Assembly (NCBI RefSeq): GCF_000755245.1
Contig: NZ_BBMP01000011.1
Location: 1-64,000 of the forward strand
Source of the DNA: Halococcus sediminicola
GTDB taxonomy: Archaea; Halobacteriota; Halobacteria; Halobacteriales; Halococcaceae
Reading direction: 5' to 3'
DNA: 64,000 nucleotides
Shown: piece by piece, positions 54,841 through 64,000 of the stretch
Layout of the letters: every line of letters begins with the position of its first letter
How positions within the stretch are numbered: position 1 is the stretch's first letter
The notes under the pieces: generated by a model
What the model was told of the DNA's origin: nothing
The model's database searches: none
What the model saw: only the letters and a program-made list of their open reading frames with translations
Translations under genes and position numbers: made by a program

Positions 54841-57105
54841 ATGGGACTAGACGAGGATTCGCTCGAATACCACCGCGAGGAGCCACCCGGCAAGATAGAG
54901 ATCTCGACGACGAAACCGACCAGCACGCAGCGCGACCTCTCGCTAGCCTACTCCCCGGGAGTGGCCGCCCCCTGCAACGAGATCCACGAGAATCCCGACG
55001 ACGCCTACAGCTACACCGCGAAGGGCAACATGGTCGGCGTCGTCTCCAACGGCTCGGCCGTACTGGGACTGGGCGACATCGGCGCACAGGCCTCCAAACC
55101 CGTCATGGAGGGCAAAGGCGTCCTCTTCAAACGCTTCGCCGACATCGACGTCTTCGACATCGAACTCGACGAGGCCGACCCCCAGGAGATCATTCGGACT
55201 GTCGAGGCGATGGAGCCGACCTTCGGCGGCATCAATCTGGAGGACATCAAAGCGCCCGAGTGCTTCGAGATCGAGGAAGGCCTGCGCGAATCGATGTCGA
55301 TCCCCGTCTTCCACGACGACCAGCACGGAACGGCCATCATCAGCGGGGCCGCCCTCCTGAATGCCGTCGACATCGCCGACAAGGACATCGAGGAGTTGGA
55401 GATCGTCTTCTCGGGCGCGGGCGCGAGCGCGATCGCGACCGCCCGATTCTATCTCTCGCTCGGCGCGAAGCGCGAGAACATCACGATGTGTGATTCGTCC
55501 GGGATCATCACCACGGAACGCGCCGCGAACGACGACATCAACGAGTACAAGACGGAGTTCGCCCGCGACATTCCCGAGGGAAGCTTGGAGGAGGCGATGG
55601 ACGGAGCCGACGTCTTCGTGGGGCTGTCGGTCGGCGGCATCGTAAACCAAGAGATGGTGCGCTCGATGGCCGACAATCCGATCATCTTCGCGATGGCCAA
55701 CCCCGACCCGGAGATCCCCTATCCCGACGCCAAGGCCGCTCGCGACGACACCGTGATCATGGCGACCGGGCGCTCCGACTACCCGAACATGGTCAACAAC
55801 GTGCTGGGGTTCCCGTTCATCTTCCGTGGCGCACTCGACGTGCGCGCCAGCGAGATCAACGAGGAGATGAAAGTCGCCGCCGCCCGCGCGCTCGCCAAAC
55901 TGGCGCGCAAGGACGTCCCCGACGCGGTGGTGAAAGCCTACGGCGACCAACCGCTCCAGTACGGCCCCGAGTACATCATCCCCAAGCCAGTCGATCCGCG
56001 CGTGCTCTTCGAAGTGACGCCCGCGGTGGCGCAGGCGGCGGTCGACAGCGGCGCGGCCCGTTCGGCGATCGACATCGGCGAGTACACCGAGGAGCTCGAA
56101 GCCCGGTTGGGCAAGTCCCGCGAGATGATGCGGGTGGTGTTGAACAAGGCGAAATCCGACCCCAAGCGGGTGGTGCTCGCCGAGGGCGACGACGAGAAGA
56201 TGATCCGCGCAGCTCACCAGATAGACGAGCAGGGACTCGCTCAGCCCGTACTCATCGGCGACCGCGAGACCGTCTGGGAGACGATGGACTCGCTGGGACT
56301 GGATTTCGACCCCGAGATCGTCGACCCGCACGAGGAGAACCTCGACCCCTACGCCGACCGACTGTACGAACTCCGCCAGCGCAAGGGCGTCACAAGACGC
56401 GAGGCCGCGGATCTCGTCCACGACGAGAACTACCTCGGTAGCGTGATGGTCGAGATGGGCGATGCCGACGCAATGCTCACGGGGCTGATGCACGACTACC
56501 CCTCGGCGCTGCGCCCACCGCTCCAGGTCGTCGGCACCGCCGAGGACGCGAACTACGCCGCCGGCGTCTATCTGCTCGCGTTCAAAAATCGCGTGGTCTT
56601 CTGTGCCGACGCAACGGTCAATCAGAACCCGAGCGCGGACGTGCTCGCGGAGGTCACCCAGCACACCGCCGACCTCGCCCGGCAGTTCAACGTCGATCCG
56701 CGCGCGGCCCTGCTCTCGTATTCGAACTTCGGCAGCGTCGACAACGAGGGAACCCGCAAACCACGAGAGGCCGCGCGAGCGCTCAGCGAGAATCCAACTG
56801 TCGACTTCCCGGTCGACGGCGAGATGCAGGCCGATACGGCCGTGGTCGAGGATATCCTCGAAGGGACCTATGGGTTTTCGGACCTCGACGGTCCGGCGAA
56901 CGTGCTCGTCTTCCCCAATCTCGAAGCCGGGAACATCGGCTACAAACTGCTCCAGCGACTGGGTGGGGCGGCCGCCATCGGTCCGATGCTGGTCGGCATG
57001 GACAAACCGGTCCACGTCCTCCAGCGAGGCGACGAGGTCAAGGACATCGTGAATCTCGCGGGCGTCGCCGTGGTCGACGCCCAAGAGAACGGTATCGAGG
57101 ACTGA
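54841..57105 (+). CDS. maeB: NADP-dependent malic enzyme, MaeB type with phosphotransacetylase-like domain
   Basis: 754-residue fusion. Residues 1-430 are malic enzyme: [15 protein letters not shown], the substrate-binding [20 protein letters not shown], and a Rossmann motif [19 protein letters not shown]. Residues about 430-754 are a phosphate acetyltransferase-like domain ([28 protein letters not shown]), which in bacteria allosterically binds acetyl-CoA rather than catalysing. It decarboxylates malate to pyruvate and yields NADPH. ATG at 54841 fits a TATA box and the conserved N-terminus; longer upstream frames overlap the preceding gene. Confidence 0.95.
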   Translation: MGLDEDSLEYHREEPPGKIEISTTKPTSTQRDLSLAYSPGVAAPCNEIHENPDDAYSYTAKGNMVGVVSNGSAVLGLGDIGAQASKPVMEGKGVLFKRFADIDVFDIELDEADPQEIIRTVEAMEPTFGGINLEDIKAPECFEIEEGLRESMSIPVFHDDQHGTAIISGAALLNAVDIADKDIEELEIVFSGAGASAIATARFYLSLGAKRENITMCDSSGIITTERAANDDINEYKTEFARDIPEGSLEEAMDGADVFVGLSVGGIVNQEMVRSMADNPIIFAMANPDPEIPYPDAKAARDDTVIMATGRSDYPNMVNNVLGFPFIFRGALDVRASEINEEMKVAAARALAKLARKDVPDAVVKAYGDQPLQYGPEYIIPKPVDPRVLFEVTPAVAQAAVDSGAARSAIDIGEYTEELEARLGKSREMMRVVLNKAKSDPKRVVLAEGDDEKMIRAAHQIDEQGLAQPVLIGDRETVWETMDSLGLDFDPEIVDPHEENLDPYADRLYELRQRKGVTRREAADLVHDENYLGSVMVEMGDADAMLTGLMHDYPSALRPPLQVVGTAEDANYAAGVYLLAFKNRVVFCADATVNQNPSADVLAEVTQHTADLARQFNVDPRAALLSYSNFGSVDNEGTRKPREAARALSENPTVDFPVDGEMQADTAVVEDILEGTYGFSDLDGPANVLVFPNLEAGNIGYKLLQRLGGAAAIGPMLVGMDKPVHVLQRGDEVKDIVNLAGVAVVDAQENGIED

Positions 57106-57372
57106 CCCCTCAACGCGGTCGCGGCCTGCGGTGCGGCTGCGGTGGCGTAGCGGTGCGGTCCTGGCGGATGAAGGGCGAACGAGCGAACGTAGTGAGCGAG
57201 TGAGGGCTTCTGCGGTGCTGTCCGGTTTATTGTAGAAAATGGTTTGGAGTCCGCGCGAATGAAGTGAGCGCGGTTCACCACTCGCGCGGTTTGCGAGCGG
57301 GAGTTTTTCATGAGCGTTTTGCGAGGGGTTGAACGCGAGCGAAGCGAGCGTGATGCCCCGAAGTAAAAACGT
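57106..57372. repeat. Convergent intergenic interval with dispersed repeat and terminator-like T-runs
   Basis: Between the convergent 3' ends of maeB and the biotin carboxylase gene. GAGCGAACGTAGTGAGCGAG at 57181-57200 is the inverted relative of the element at 53561. CGAGCGAAGCGAGCG near 57340 and GCGCGAATGAAGTGAGCGCG around 57257 are related imperfect palindromes. A T-run (TTTTT) at about 57303-57307 could end maeB, and A5 at 57364-57368 becomes a T-run for the opposite gene. Confidence 0.55.
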
Positions 57373-59211
57373 TCAGTCGAGAACAACGAGCACGTCGCCC
57401 ATGTCGACCGACTCGCCCTCGGTCGCGGCGACCTCGACGACCTCGCCGCCGCGGGAGGCGACCACGTCGTTTTCCATCTTCATCGCTTCGAGCACGCAGA
57501 GCACGTCGCCCGCCGCGACCTCGTCGCCCTCGGCGACGTTCACACCGAGAATCGTGCCCTGCATCTCGGCGGTGACCTGCTCGCCCTCGGCGGTGCTCGC
57601 GCTCGCGCTGCTGTCGCCATCGTCGTCCCCGCCGCTCGGACCGGCGGAACCGAGCTGTTGAGTGTTCCCACCACTGCCACCGCTCGCCTGGATCGGCGGT
57701 GCGCCGCGTTCTTCGAGGTTGACCTCGAAACGCTTGCCGTTGACCTCGACGACGAAATCGCGCTCGGTGACCTCTTCCTCGTCGCTCTCTGTGGTTTCGC
57801 CCGGTCCCCACTTCTCTTGGGCCTCGTCGATTTTCCCGGTATCGAGTTCCTCGTCGAGGTAGTTCGTGGTGTGTGTCCCAGTCGAAAAGGCCTCGTCGGT
57901 GAGCATCAGCCGGTGGAACGGGATCACCGTCGTGATACCCTCGATACCGAACTCGGCGAGTGCGCGCCGGCTCCGTGCGATACACTCCTCTCTGTCCTGT
58001 CCCCAGACGATGAGTTTGGCGATCATCGAGTCGTAGTCGCCACCGATGGTGTCGCCCTGTCGGAGCGCGTCGTCGAGACGAACGCCGATGCCGCCCGGCG
58101 GGTCGTACGTTTCGAGCGTGCCTGTCGCGGGTGCGAACTCGTTGGCGGCGTTCTCGGCGTTGATGCGGAACTCCATCGCGTGGCCGTCGAGTTCGACGTC
58201 CGCTTGAGCGAACGGTAGCTCCTCGTCGGCGGCCACCCGAATCTGCTGTTTCACGATGTCGATGCCCGTGAGTTGCTCCGAAACGGTGTGCTCGACCTGG
58301 ATTCGCGTGTTGACTTCGAGGAAGTAGAAGTTGCTTCCCTCGCCGAGGAGTCCGTCCTCGCCGCGCTCGGCGTCCTCGACCAGAAATTCGAAGGTGCCGG
58401 CGTTGTAGTAGTCGGCGGCGTCGGCCCCGCGCCGGGCAGCTTCTTGGATTTCGGCGCGCAGGTCGTCGGTGAGCGCGGGACTCGGGCCTTCCTCGATGAT
58501 CTTCTGGTGGCGTCGTTGGAGCGAGCAGTCGCGCTCGCCGATGTGGCGGACGTTGCCCTGATGGTCGGCGATGATCTGCACTTCGATGTGGCGAGGTGAT
58601 TCGAGGTATTTCTCGACGAACACCGAGGAGTTGTCGAAGTACGCCTCGCCCTCGCGCTGGGCGCTCTCGAACTGGTCTTCGATCTCGTCTTCGCTTTCGA
58701 CGACCTTCAGCCCGCGCCCGCCACCGCCGCCCTCGGCCTTGATGGCGACCGGATAGCCGGCCTCCTCGGCGAACTCGGCGATTTCGTCGGCCGACTCGAC
58801 GGGGTCGTCGGTGCCGGGCACCGTGGGCACGTCGGCGGCGGCCATCTCCTTGCGCGCGCTCGTCTTCTCGCCGAGCAGTTCCATCGACTCGCTCGACGGC
58901 CCGATCCAGACCATCTCACTGTCCTCGACGCGGGCGGCGAAGTCGGCGTTCTCGGCGAGGAACCCATAGCCCGGATGGACGGCGTCCGCGCCGGCCTGCT
59001 CGCCCGCCTCGACGATCGCTTCGCCGTCGAGATACGAGTCGGCGGCGCGTGCCGGCCCGACGTTGTACGCTTCGTCGGCGTAACGGGCGTGACCGGCGTT
59101 CTTGTCGGCCTCCGAGTAGACGGCCACGGTGTTGATACCCAGTTCCTCGCACGCGCGCATCACGCGCACGGCGATCTCCCCTCGGTTGGCGACGAGGACC
59201 TTCTCGAACAT
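57373..59211 (-). CDS. pccA: Acyl-CoA (propionyl/acetyl-CoA) carboxylase, biotin carboxylase-BCCP subunit
   Basis: 612-residue alpha subunit. The biotin carboxylase domain (residues 1-450) begins [20 protein letters not shown], with glycine loop [10 protein letters not shown] near residue 165 and MAFRINAE-like [15 protein letters not shown]. The C-terminal BCCP domain shows [12 protein letters not shown] with the biotinyl lysine at about residue 577, preceded by a Ser/Gly/Glu-rich flexible linker. It carboxylates biotin with bicarbonate and ATP for PccB. It lies 69 bases after pccX in the same direction, as in Haloferax mediterranei. Confidence 0.93.
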   Translation of the reverse strand: MFEKVLVANRGEIAVRVMRACEELGINTVAVYSEADKNAGHARYADEAYNVGPARAADSYLDGEAIVEAGEQAGADAVHPGYGFLAENADFAARVEDSEMVWIGPSSESMELLGEKTSARKEMAAADVPTVPGTDDPVESADEIAEFAEEAGYPVAIKAEGGGGGRGLKVVESEDEIEDQFESAQREGEAYFDNSSVFVEKYLESPRHIEVQIIADHQGNVRHIGERDCSLQRRHQKIIEEGPSPALTDDLRAEIQEAARRGADAADYYNAGTFEFLVEDAERGEDGLLGEGSNFYFLEVNTRIQVEHTVSEQLTGIDIVKQQIRVAADEELPFAQADVELDGHAMEFRINAENAANEFAPATGTLETYDPPGGIGVRLDDALRQGDTIGGDYDSMIAKLIVWGQDREECIARSRRALAEFGIEGITTVIPFHRLMLTDEAFSTGTHTTNYLDEELDTGKIDEAQEKWGPGETTESDEEEVTERDFVVEVNGKRFEVNLEERGAPPIQASGGSGGNTQQLGSAGPSGGDDDGDSSASASTAEGEQVTAEMQGTILGVNVAEGDEVAAGDVLCVLEAMKMENDVVASRGGEVVEVAATEGESVDMGDVLVVLD

Positions 59212-59280
59212 TCCTATCGGTCCTACTGGGACTCGCGTGATAAAACTATCCGGATGGGATTCGAGAGCGCGCCGGGTCGG

Positions 59281-59547
59281 CTACAGTCGGTCGACCCGTC
59301 CGCTCGCGCTCCACGAGTCGGTCGGCGCATCGGATGACACGCGGACGGGGCGGCGGCCGAGGGCACGAAGTCGTCCCGCAAATTGCCAGCGCTCGCCGTC
59401 CCACGACGGCCCTTCGCTTTCGTCGGCGGCCGCGCGCTCGCGGTCGGCGAGGTAGGTTCCCAGAGCCGCGGCGATGGCCGCAGTCTCTTCGTCGTCCGCG
59501 TCGGGACTCACCGCCGTGAGGTCGACCGTGGACTGTCGTGACCCCAT
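59281..59547 (-). CDS. pccX: Acyl-CoA carboxylase epsilon-like subunit PccX
   Basis: 88-residue protein between pccB and pccA. The core [20 protein letters not shown] has the W...WxxxGRxxxLG pattern of actinobacterial acyl-CoA carboxylase epsilon subunits and haloarchaeal PccX, which is essential for propionyl-CoA carboxylase in Haloferax mediterranei. Its ATG shares the last base of the pccB stop (59547), so translation is coupled. Position and motif together support the name. Confidence 0.82.
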   Translation of the reverse strand: MGSRQSTVDLTAVSPDADDEETAAIAAALGTYLADRERAAADESEGPSWDGERWQFAGRLRALGRRPVRVSSDAPTDSWSASGRVDRL

Positions 59548-61100
59548 CAGAGCGGAATGTTCCCGTGTTTGCGGTCGGGCGTGTCCTTGCGTTTGCTCGC
59601 CAGCATTTCGAGGTCCTCGACCAGTATCGAACGGGTCTCCTGGGGTTCGATGACGTCGTCGACGAAGCCGCGCTCGGCGGCCGTATAGGGATTGGCGAAC
59701 GTATCCCGATACTCGGAGATGAGTTCCTCGCGGCGTGCCTCGGTGTCGTCGGCCGCGTCGAGTTCGTCGTCGTAGAGGACGTTCACGGCTCCCTCCGGCC
59801 CCATCACGGCGATCTCGGCCGTGGGCCACGCGTAGTTCACGTCGGCCTCGATGTGTTTGGATGCCATTACGTCGTAGGCCCCGCCGTAGGCCTTGCGGGT
59901 AATCACAGTCAAGAGGGGGACGGTGGCCTCCGAGAAGGCGTACAGTAACTTCGCGCCGTGTTTGATGATACCGCCTTTCTCCTGTTCGGTGCCGGGCATG
60001 AATCCCGGAACGTCCACGAAGGTGAGGATGGGGATGTTGAACGCATCACAGAAGCGCACGAATCGCGACCCTTTGAGCGAGGCGTCGATGTCGAGCGTGC
60101 CGGCGTTCACGCGGGGCTGGTTTGCGACCACACCGACCGGCCGGCCGTCGAGGCGCGAAAAGGCGGTCACGAGATTGCGCGCATACGAGTCGGCGACCTG
60201 GAAGAACGACCCCTCGTCGACGATGCGCTCGATCACAGTTGTAATGTCGTAGGGTTTTCTGGGTGCATCCGGCACGAGGTCCTTCAGTTCGTCGTCGCTG
60301 CGCTCGGGGTCGTCCCACGGATCGACGCGCGGCGGGTCCTCGACGTTGTTCTGCGGGAGATAGGAGAGCAAGCGCCGGATGTCGTCGAGTGCTTCCTTCT
60401 CGTCGGCCTCGGCGAAATGGGCGACACCGCTCTCGCTGGTGTGTGCCGAGGCTCCCCCGAGTTCTTCGAAGGAGACCTCCTCGCCCGTGACGGTCTCGAT
60501 GACGTCCGGACCGGTGATGAACATGTGCGAGGTGTCCTCGACCATGAAGATGAAGTCGGTGATGGCGGGCGAATAGACCGCCCCGCCGGCACACGGTCCC
60601 ATGATGGCCGAGATCTGGGGCACCACCCCGGACGCCTGCTGGTTGCGATGGAAGACTTCTGCATACCCCGCGAGCGAGTCGATACCCTCCTGGATGCGCG
60701 CGCCCGCCGAGTCGTTCAGCCCGATGATGGGCGCACCCACTTCGAGCGCCTCGTCCATCACCTTACAGACCTTCTGGGCGAAGACCTCGCCCAGCGAACC
60801 GCCGAAGACGGTGAAGTCGTGGGCGAAGACGAACACCGTGCGGCCGTCGACGTCGCCGTAGCCCGTGACCACGCCGTCGCCCGCGACCTTCTTTTCGTCC
60901 ATGTCGAAGTTCGTGCTCCGGTGGGTCCTGAGTTGGTCGAACTCGTGGAAGGTGTCGTCGTCGAGGAAGTAGTCGATGCGCTCGCGGGCGGTCAGTTTGC
61001 CCTTCTCGTGTTGGGACGCGATGCGCTCCTCGCCGCCGCCGAGTTCGGCGTCGCGCTTTCGCTCGCGGAGGTCCTCGATCGGGTCGGTATCGTCAGTCAT
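59547..61100 (-). CDS. pccB: Propionyl-CoA carboxylase carboxyltransferase (beta) subunit
   Basis: 517-residue carboxyltransferase transferring CO2 from carboxybiotin to acyl-CoA. The oxyanion holes are seen as [12 protein letters not shown] with [13 protein letters not shown] in the N-terminal half and [19 protein letters not shown] with [14 protein letters not shown] in the C-terminal half. The Asp in GGAYDVM corresponds to the residue that favours propionyl- over acetyl-CoA in actinobacterial enzymes. The product methylmalonyl-CoA feeds succinyl-CoA, or PHBV precursor metabolism runs in reverse. First gene of pccB-pccX-pccA. Confidence 0.94.
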   Translation of the reverse strand: MTDDTDPIEDLRERKRDAELGGGEERIASQHEKGKLTARERIDYFLDDDTFHEFDQLRTHRSTNFDMDEKKVAGDGVVTGYGDVDGRTVFVFAHDFTVFGGSLGEVFAQKVCKVMDEALEVGAPIIGLNDSAGARIQEGIDSLAGYAEVFHRNQQASGVVPQISAIMGPCAGGAVYSPAITDFIFMVEDTSHMFITGPDVIETVTGEEVSFEELGGASAHTSESGVAHFAEADEKEALDDIRRLLSYLPQNNVEDPPRVDPWDDPERSDDELKDLVPDAPRKPYDITTVIERIVDEGSFFQVADSYARNLVTAFSRLDGRPVGVVANQPRVNAGTLDIDASLKGSRFVRFCDAFNIPILTFVDVPGFMPGTEQEKGGIIKHGAKLLYAFSEATVPLLTVITRKAYGGAYDVMASKHIEADVNYAWPTAEIAVMGPEGAVNVLYDDELDAADDTEARREELISEYRDTFANPYTAAERGFVDDVIEPQETRSILVEDLEMLASKRKDTPDRKHGNIPL

Positions 61101-61145
61101 GGGTCGTGCCCCCGAAGCCGTGCATACTCGTCGTCGTTGGGCAGG

Positions 61146-61151
61146 AAAAAA
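61146..61151 (-). terminator. T-run after the NSS transporter gene
   Basis: Six T on the minus strand, 22 bases after the transporter stop codon. T-runs of this kind are the usual archaeal intrinsic terminator. Confidence 0.55.
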
Positions 61152-61172
61152 GGACCTTCCGATGGACGACGG

Positions 61173-62531
61173 TCAGCGAAGCGGGCCGGGAACGATGTAG
61201 TACCCCGCGTCGGGCGTGGCCAGCAGGTCCCAGAGGTTGAGTGCGACGACGATGACGACCACGGCGAGGATGAACGTGCGAATCCCCCAGAGCCAGATGG
61301 GTGCGAGCGAGCCGATACCGGAGCCTTTCGTGAGTTCGTCGATCGCGTCCCGGCCCAGAATCCAGCCGACGAACAGCACGACGCCGAGGACCGTGACCGG
61401 CAACAGGAGCGTGACGCCGATGCCGTCGAACCAGTCGAGCCACGCCGTGTCCCACGCCGACGGGATGCCGAGCGCGAAGATCACCGCACCGATGCCGGCC
61501 GCGGTCGGCAGCCGCGAGACGCCGTAGTTATCGACGAGGTAGGCGACGACGGCTTCGAGCAGGCTGATCGCAGAAGAGAGCGCCGCGATGAGGATGACCA
61601 CGAAGAAGACGATGCCGACCACCTGTCCGACGACGTCGCCGCCGGGCAGTTCGGCCAGCGCCGTCGGGATGGCGATGAACACCGCGCCGGGACCGCCCTC
61701 ACCGGGTTCGACGCCCTGGGCGAAGAGTAGTGGAAGAACGACGAGACCGGCGATGACGCCGATGGCCGTGTTCGCGATCCCGATGGTGACGCCGTCGACC
61801 GGCAGGCTGTCGTCCTTGCCGAGGTAGGAGGCGTAGGTTATCATCACGCTGAATCCCACGGAGAGCGAGAAGAAGGCCTGTCCGAACGCCGCGGGGAGCA
61901 CGGTCGTCGCGTTCGAGACGATGGTATCGAAGTCGGGGTCGAGGAAGAAGGCGTAGCCCTCGCTCGCACCGGGCAGCGTCGCCGCGAACACCGCGAGACC
62001 GATCAGCATGACGACGATGGCCGGCACCATCACCTTCGTGGCGAGTTCGATGCCGTCCTCGATGCCGAGCGCGACGATGCCGATGGTGATGAGCATGAAG
62101 AGACCGTGGGTGATGACCGAGGGCAGTCCCACCGAGATGGCACCGAAATATCCTTCCGGTGCGGCGAGCGCGCCGCCCGTCACGCTCCCGCCAACGTACC
62201 GGAGCACCCAGCCGCCGATCACGCTATAATACGAGAGCGTCCAGAAGGCCGCGAGAACGCCGAGCGCACCGACGAACCACCAGCCCGGATGCTTGAGCTT
62301 GCGGAACGCGCCGATGGCGCTGGTGTTGGCCCGCCGGCCGATGACGAACTCCCCGAGGAGGACGGGAATCCCAATGAGCAAGACGGCGAACAGGTAGACC
62401 ACCAGAAAGGCCGCGCCGCCGTTCGTGGAGGTCTGGAACGGAAAGCGCCAGATGTTCCCGAGTCCAACTGCACTGCCGATGGCCGCAAGGATGAACCCCG
62501 CCCTCGTGGCCCATGTTTCACGTTCTGCCAT
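61173..62531 (-). CDS. Neurotransmitter:sodium symporter (NSS/SNF) family transporter
   Basis: 452-residue LeuT-fold transporter with 11-12 helices. It starts ETWATRAGFILAAIGSAVGL followed by GNIWRFPFQTSTNGGAAF, which is the family signature holding Na+ and substrate-binding backbone in helix 1. Helix 6 region and AFGQAFFSLSVGFSVMITYA are also conserved. It would import an amino acid or related amine with sodium. TATA box and T-run terminator flank it as a monocistronic unit. Confidence 0.93.
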   Translation of the reverse strand: MAERETWATRAGFILAAIGSAVGLGNIWRFPFQTSTNGGAAFLVVYLFAVLLIGIPVLLGEFVIGRRANTSAIGAFRKLKHPGWWFVGALGVLAAFWTLSYYSVIGGWVLRYVGGSVTGGALAAPEGYFGAISVGLPSVITHGLFMLITIGIVALGIEDGIELATKVMVPAIVVMLIGLAVFAATLPGASEGYAFFLDPDFDTIVSNATTVLPAAFGQAFFSLSVGFSVMITYASYLGKDDSLPVDGVTIGIANTAIGVIAGLVVLPLLFAQGVEPGEGGPGAVFIAIPTALAELPGGDVVGQVVGIVFFVVILIAALSSAISLLEAVVAYLVDNYGVSRLPTAAGIGAVIFALGIPSAWDTAWLDWFDGIGVTLLLPVTVLGVVLFVGWILGRDAIDELTKGSGIGSLAPIWLWGIRTFILAVVVIVVALNLWDLLATPDAGYYIVPGPLR

Positions 62532-62556
62532 AACTGACGGGGTTTCGCTCCGGTTA

Positions 62557-62563
62557 AAAACCT
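62557..62563 (-). promoter_or_regulatory. TATA box of the NSS transporter gene
   Basis: TTTTTAA on the minus strand, 26-32 bases before the ATG at 62531. Confidence 0.65.
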
Positions 62564-62596
62564 TCGTGAAACGCTCGCGTGTGACCGGTTCTCTCG

Positions 62597-63298
62597 TCAG
62601 GCCTCGCCGTAAACGGGGACGGCCGCGCCGCTGGTGAGAGCCGCCCTGTCGGAGCAGAGGAACAACACCACGTCCGCGATCTCCTCGGGCGTCGGCCAGT
62701 CGTCGGGGTCGCCCGAGAGCATCTCGCGGTTCGCTGGCGTGTCGATGACCTTCGGCATGATCGCGTTCGCGCGCATCTCGCCACGGTTTTCCTCGGCGAT
62801 GGTCTCGGTCAGCAGTCGAATCCCGGCCTTCGCCGCTCGGTAGGGTCCGTCGCCCTCACCACCTTCGAGGGACGATTTGGCCGACACCGAGACGACCGCT
62901 CCGCCCGACTCCCGGAGGTGGGGGATGGCGTGTTTCGAGGCGAGAAACATGGTCTTGAGGTTGACGTCGAAGACCGTCTCGAACTCGTCACTATCCGTCT
63001 CGTCTATCGGTTGGCCGCCCTGCCACATCCCGGCGATATTGCAGAGCGCGTCGAGGCGGCCCTCGGTCTCGACCACTTCGCTCACGACACGCTCGACGTC
63101 GCCCTCGTCGGTGAAGTCGGCTTCGTGGAAGGCGAAGTGAGGATCGAGCAGCGAGTCCTCGTCGTCGGGCGGTACGAGGTCGGTCGCGTGGACGGTCGCG
63201 CCCGCCCGCTCGAACGCCTCGCAGATACCGCTGCCGAGCGCGCCGCTCGCGCCGGTGACGAGCACTACCTGTCCATCGAAATCGAACTCGGTCGGCAT
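62597..63298 (-). CDS. Short-chain dehydrogenase/reductase
   Basis: 233-residue SDR with cofactor motif VVLVTGASGALGSGICEAFE and the NAG-like strand DALCNIAGMWQGGQ. The catalytic Tyr-x-x-x-Lys is in GDGPYRAAKAGIRLL near residue 153, preceded by Ser in VSVSAKSSLEGGEG. Asp36-like ATDLVPPDD after beta-2 suggests NAD(H) preference. Substrate unknown. Confidence 0.88.
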   Translation of the reverse strand: MPTEFDFDGQVVLVTGASGALGSGICEAFERAGATVHATDLVPPDDEDSLLDPHFAFHEADFTDEGDVERVVSEVVETEGRLDALCNIAGMWQGGQPIDETDSDEFETVFDVNLKTMFLASKHAIPHLRESGGAVVSVSAKSSLEGGEGDGPYRAAKAGIRLLTETIAEENRGEMRANAIMPKVIDTPANREMLSGDPDDWPTPEEIADVVLFLCSDRAALTSGAAVPVYGEA

Positions 63299-63321
63299 GG
63301 GATTTCATTGCACCTCGAACC

Positions 63322-63330
63322 GATATATGC
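63322..63330 (-). promoter_or_regulatory. TATA box of the SDR gene
   Basis: GCATATATC on the minus strand about 24-32 bases before the ATG at 63298, fitting a leaderless start. Confidence 0.6.
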
Positions 63331-63352
63331 GTTCGGGCGCTGCGGCCCGAGC

Positions 63353-64000
63353 TCACTCGGCGAGCGCGTCGGCGACCCGCTCGATCGGATGCGGTGGTTC
63401 CTCGCTCTCGTGCTCGCCGAGTTGGCTCCGGCAGGACGCCCCCGGTGCGACCACGCTCTCCCCGTCGCTTTCGTCGACCTGCTCGTAGAGCACGTCGGCG
63501 ATGGCGCGGCTCATCGAGAGGTGTTCGGCCTCGTAGCCGAAGGAGCCGGCCATGCCACAGCAGCCCGAATCGAGGGCGTCCACCGCGTAGCCTGCTCGCC
63601 GCAGGACACCAACCGCGTGGTGGTCTTTCTTGGTTGCCTTCTGATGACAGTGGCCGTGGTAGGTCAGCGATTCGCCTCCTTCGCCGAACGTCATCGCCTC
63701 GTCGAGTCGGAAGCGGTCGACGTATTCGAGAACTCCATACGTATTCCCGGTGACGGTCTCGACGTTACTCTGGCCACCGTCGGTCGCCGGTTTTTGCCCA
63801 CCCTCGCCGGCGGCGACGGTGCCCGTGGGTGTGCTCCTATCGGCGGCCGGAACCAAGTCGGGGTAGTCGTACTGGAACATGACGGCGTCGGAGGGTTCGA
63901 CCACGACCACGTCCCAGTCACGGCGGACGAGCGGCGCGAGCGCGGCGACGTTCTGCTCGGCAGCCGCGCGGGCCTGCTCGATGAATCCCTTCGAGTAGGC
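63353..64000 (-). CDS. FAD/Fe-S oxidoreductase C-terminal part (GlpC/lactate dehydrogenase-like), truncated by window edge
   Basis: The frame is open to base 64000 and continues outside. The 215 visible residues contain two CCG-domain features: LTYHGHCHQKATKK and DSGCCGMAGSFGYEAEHL, the cysteine-rich region that binds an iron-sulfur cluster or passes electrons to quinone in GlpC, heterodisulfide reductase and D-lactate dehydrogenase fusions. An insertion of about 35 Gly/Ser/Thr-rich residues precedes them. In haloarchaea this ending usually belongs to a roughly 1000-residue FAD-binding and (Fe-S)-binding protein. The N-terminal FAD domain is not visible here, so the exact substrate is unknown. 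Confidence 0.8.
   Translation of the reverse strand, partial: AYSKGFIEQARAAAEQNVAALAPLVRRDWDVVVVEPSDAVMFQYDYPDLVPAADRSTPTGTVAAGEGGQKPATDGGQSNVETVTGNTYGVLEYVDRFRLDEAMTFGEGGESLTYHGHCHQKATKKDHHAVGVLRRAGYAVDALDSGCCGMAGSFGYEAEHLSMSRAIADVLYEQVDESDGESVVAPGASCRSQLGEHESEEPPHPIERVADALAE

Overview
The window is a GC-rich segment of a halophilic archaeon (class Halobacteria). The signs are strongly acidic proteins, mostly leaderless promoters with TATA elements 23-30 bases before the start codon, a near-textbook AglJ N-glycosylation enzyme, bacterio-opsin-activator type HTH regulators, HMG-CoA synthase of the mevalonate pathway, archaeal RfcL and a propionyl-CoA carboxylase with the small PccX subunit. 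I cannot name the genus with confidence. Bases 1-119 are not genomic: they hold a recognisable Illumina Nextera i5 index plus Read 1 transposase adapter, so base 120 onward is the real contig end and the first gene (sugar/KDG kinase) is damaged at its 5' end. No rRNA, tRNA, CRISPR array or intact IS element was recognised.

Layout: 0.1-9.8 kb carries the damaged kinase and a surface-glycan neighbourhood (GT2 glycosyltransferase, flippase, three alkaline-phosphatase/sulfatase-fold genes, a TrmB regulator, AglJ). 10-17.4 kb is one giant secreted protein of 2490 residues: signal peptide, left-handed beta-helix, Thr/Pro mucin-like stalk, 15 ASH-type (choice-of-anchor D) domains and a terminal VWA domain. 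17.7-22 kb is a dihydroxyacetone phosphotransferase system (dhaKLM plus EI and HPr), with what looks like a frameshifted EIIA remnant just before HPr. 22-30 kb contains a quinol nitric oxide reductase, a cupin, a geranylgeranyl-reductase family flavoprotein, a transposase fossil, an HTH regulator diverging from a CGCGG-motif RiPP-like peptide, and an ABC-2 exporter. The palindrome CGAAC-N2-GTTCG lies about 44-53 bases upstream of the qNOR, cupin and CGCGG genes, suggesting one anaerobic/NO-responsive regulon.

31.7-44 kb is a coherent methylated-osmolyte and one-carbon island: BCCT transporter, DmdA/GcvT-like demethylase, FolD, formate-THF ligase, cupin, MetF-like methylene-THF reductase, dimethylglycine/sarcosine dehydrogenase, and threonine/serine dehydratase. 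Together these could import glycine betaine or DMSP, move its methyl groups to tetrahydrofolate, oxidise them to formate with ATP gain, and send the glycine/serine carbon to pyruvate. This is the best candidate for an undescribed system.

44-64 kb is mostly housekeeping: HMG-CoA synthase, HTH regulator, small membrane proteins, GNAT, RfcL, a polar amino-acid ABC transporter, a CtaA/COX15 heme A synthase half-protein, a degenerate M24 peptidase homologue, MaeB malic enzyme, pccB-pccX-pccA, an NSS-family Na+ symporter, an SDR, and the C-terminal end of an FAD/Fe-S oxidoreductase that runs off the window.
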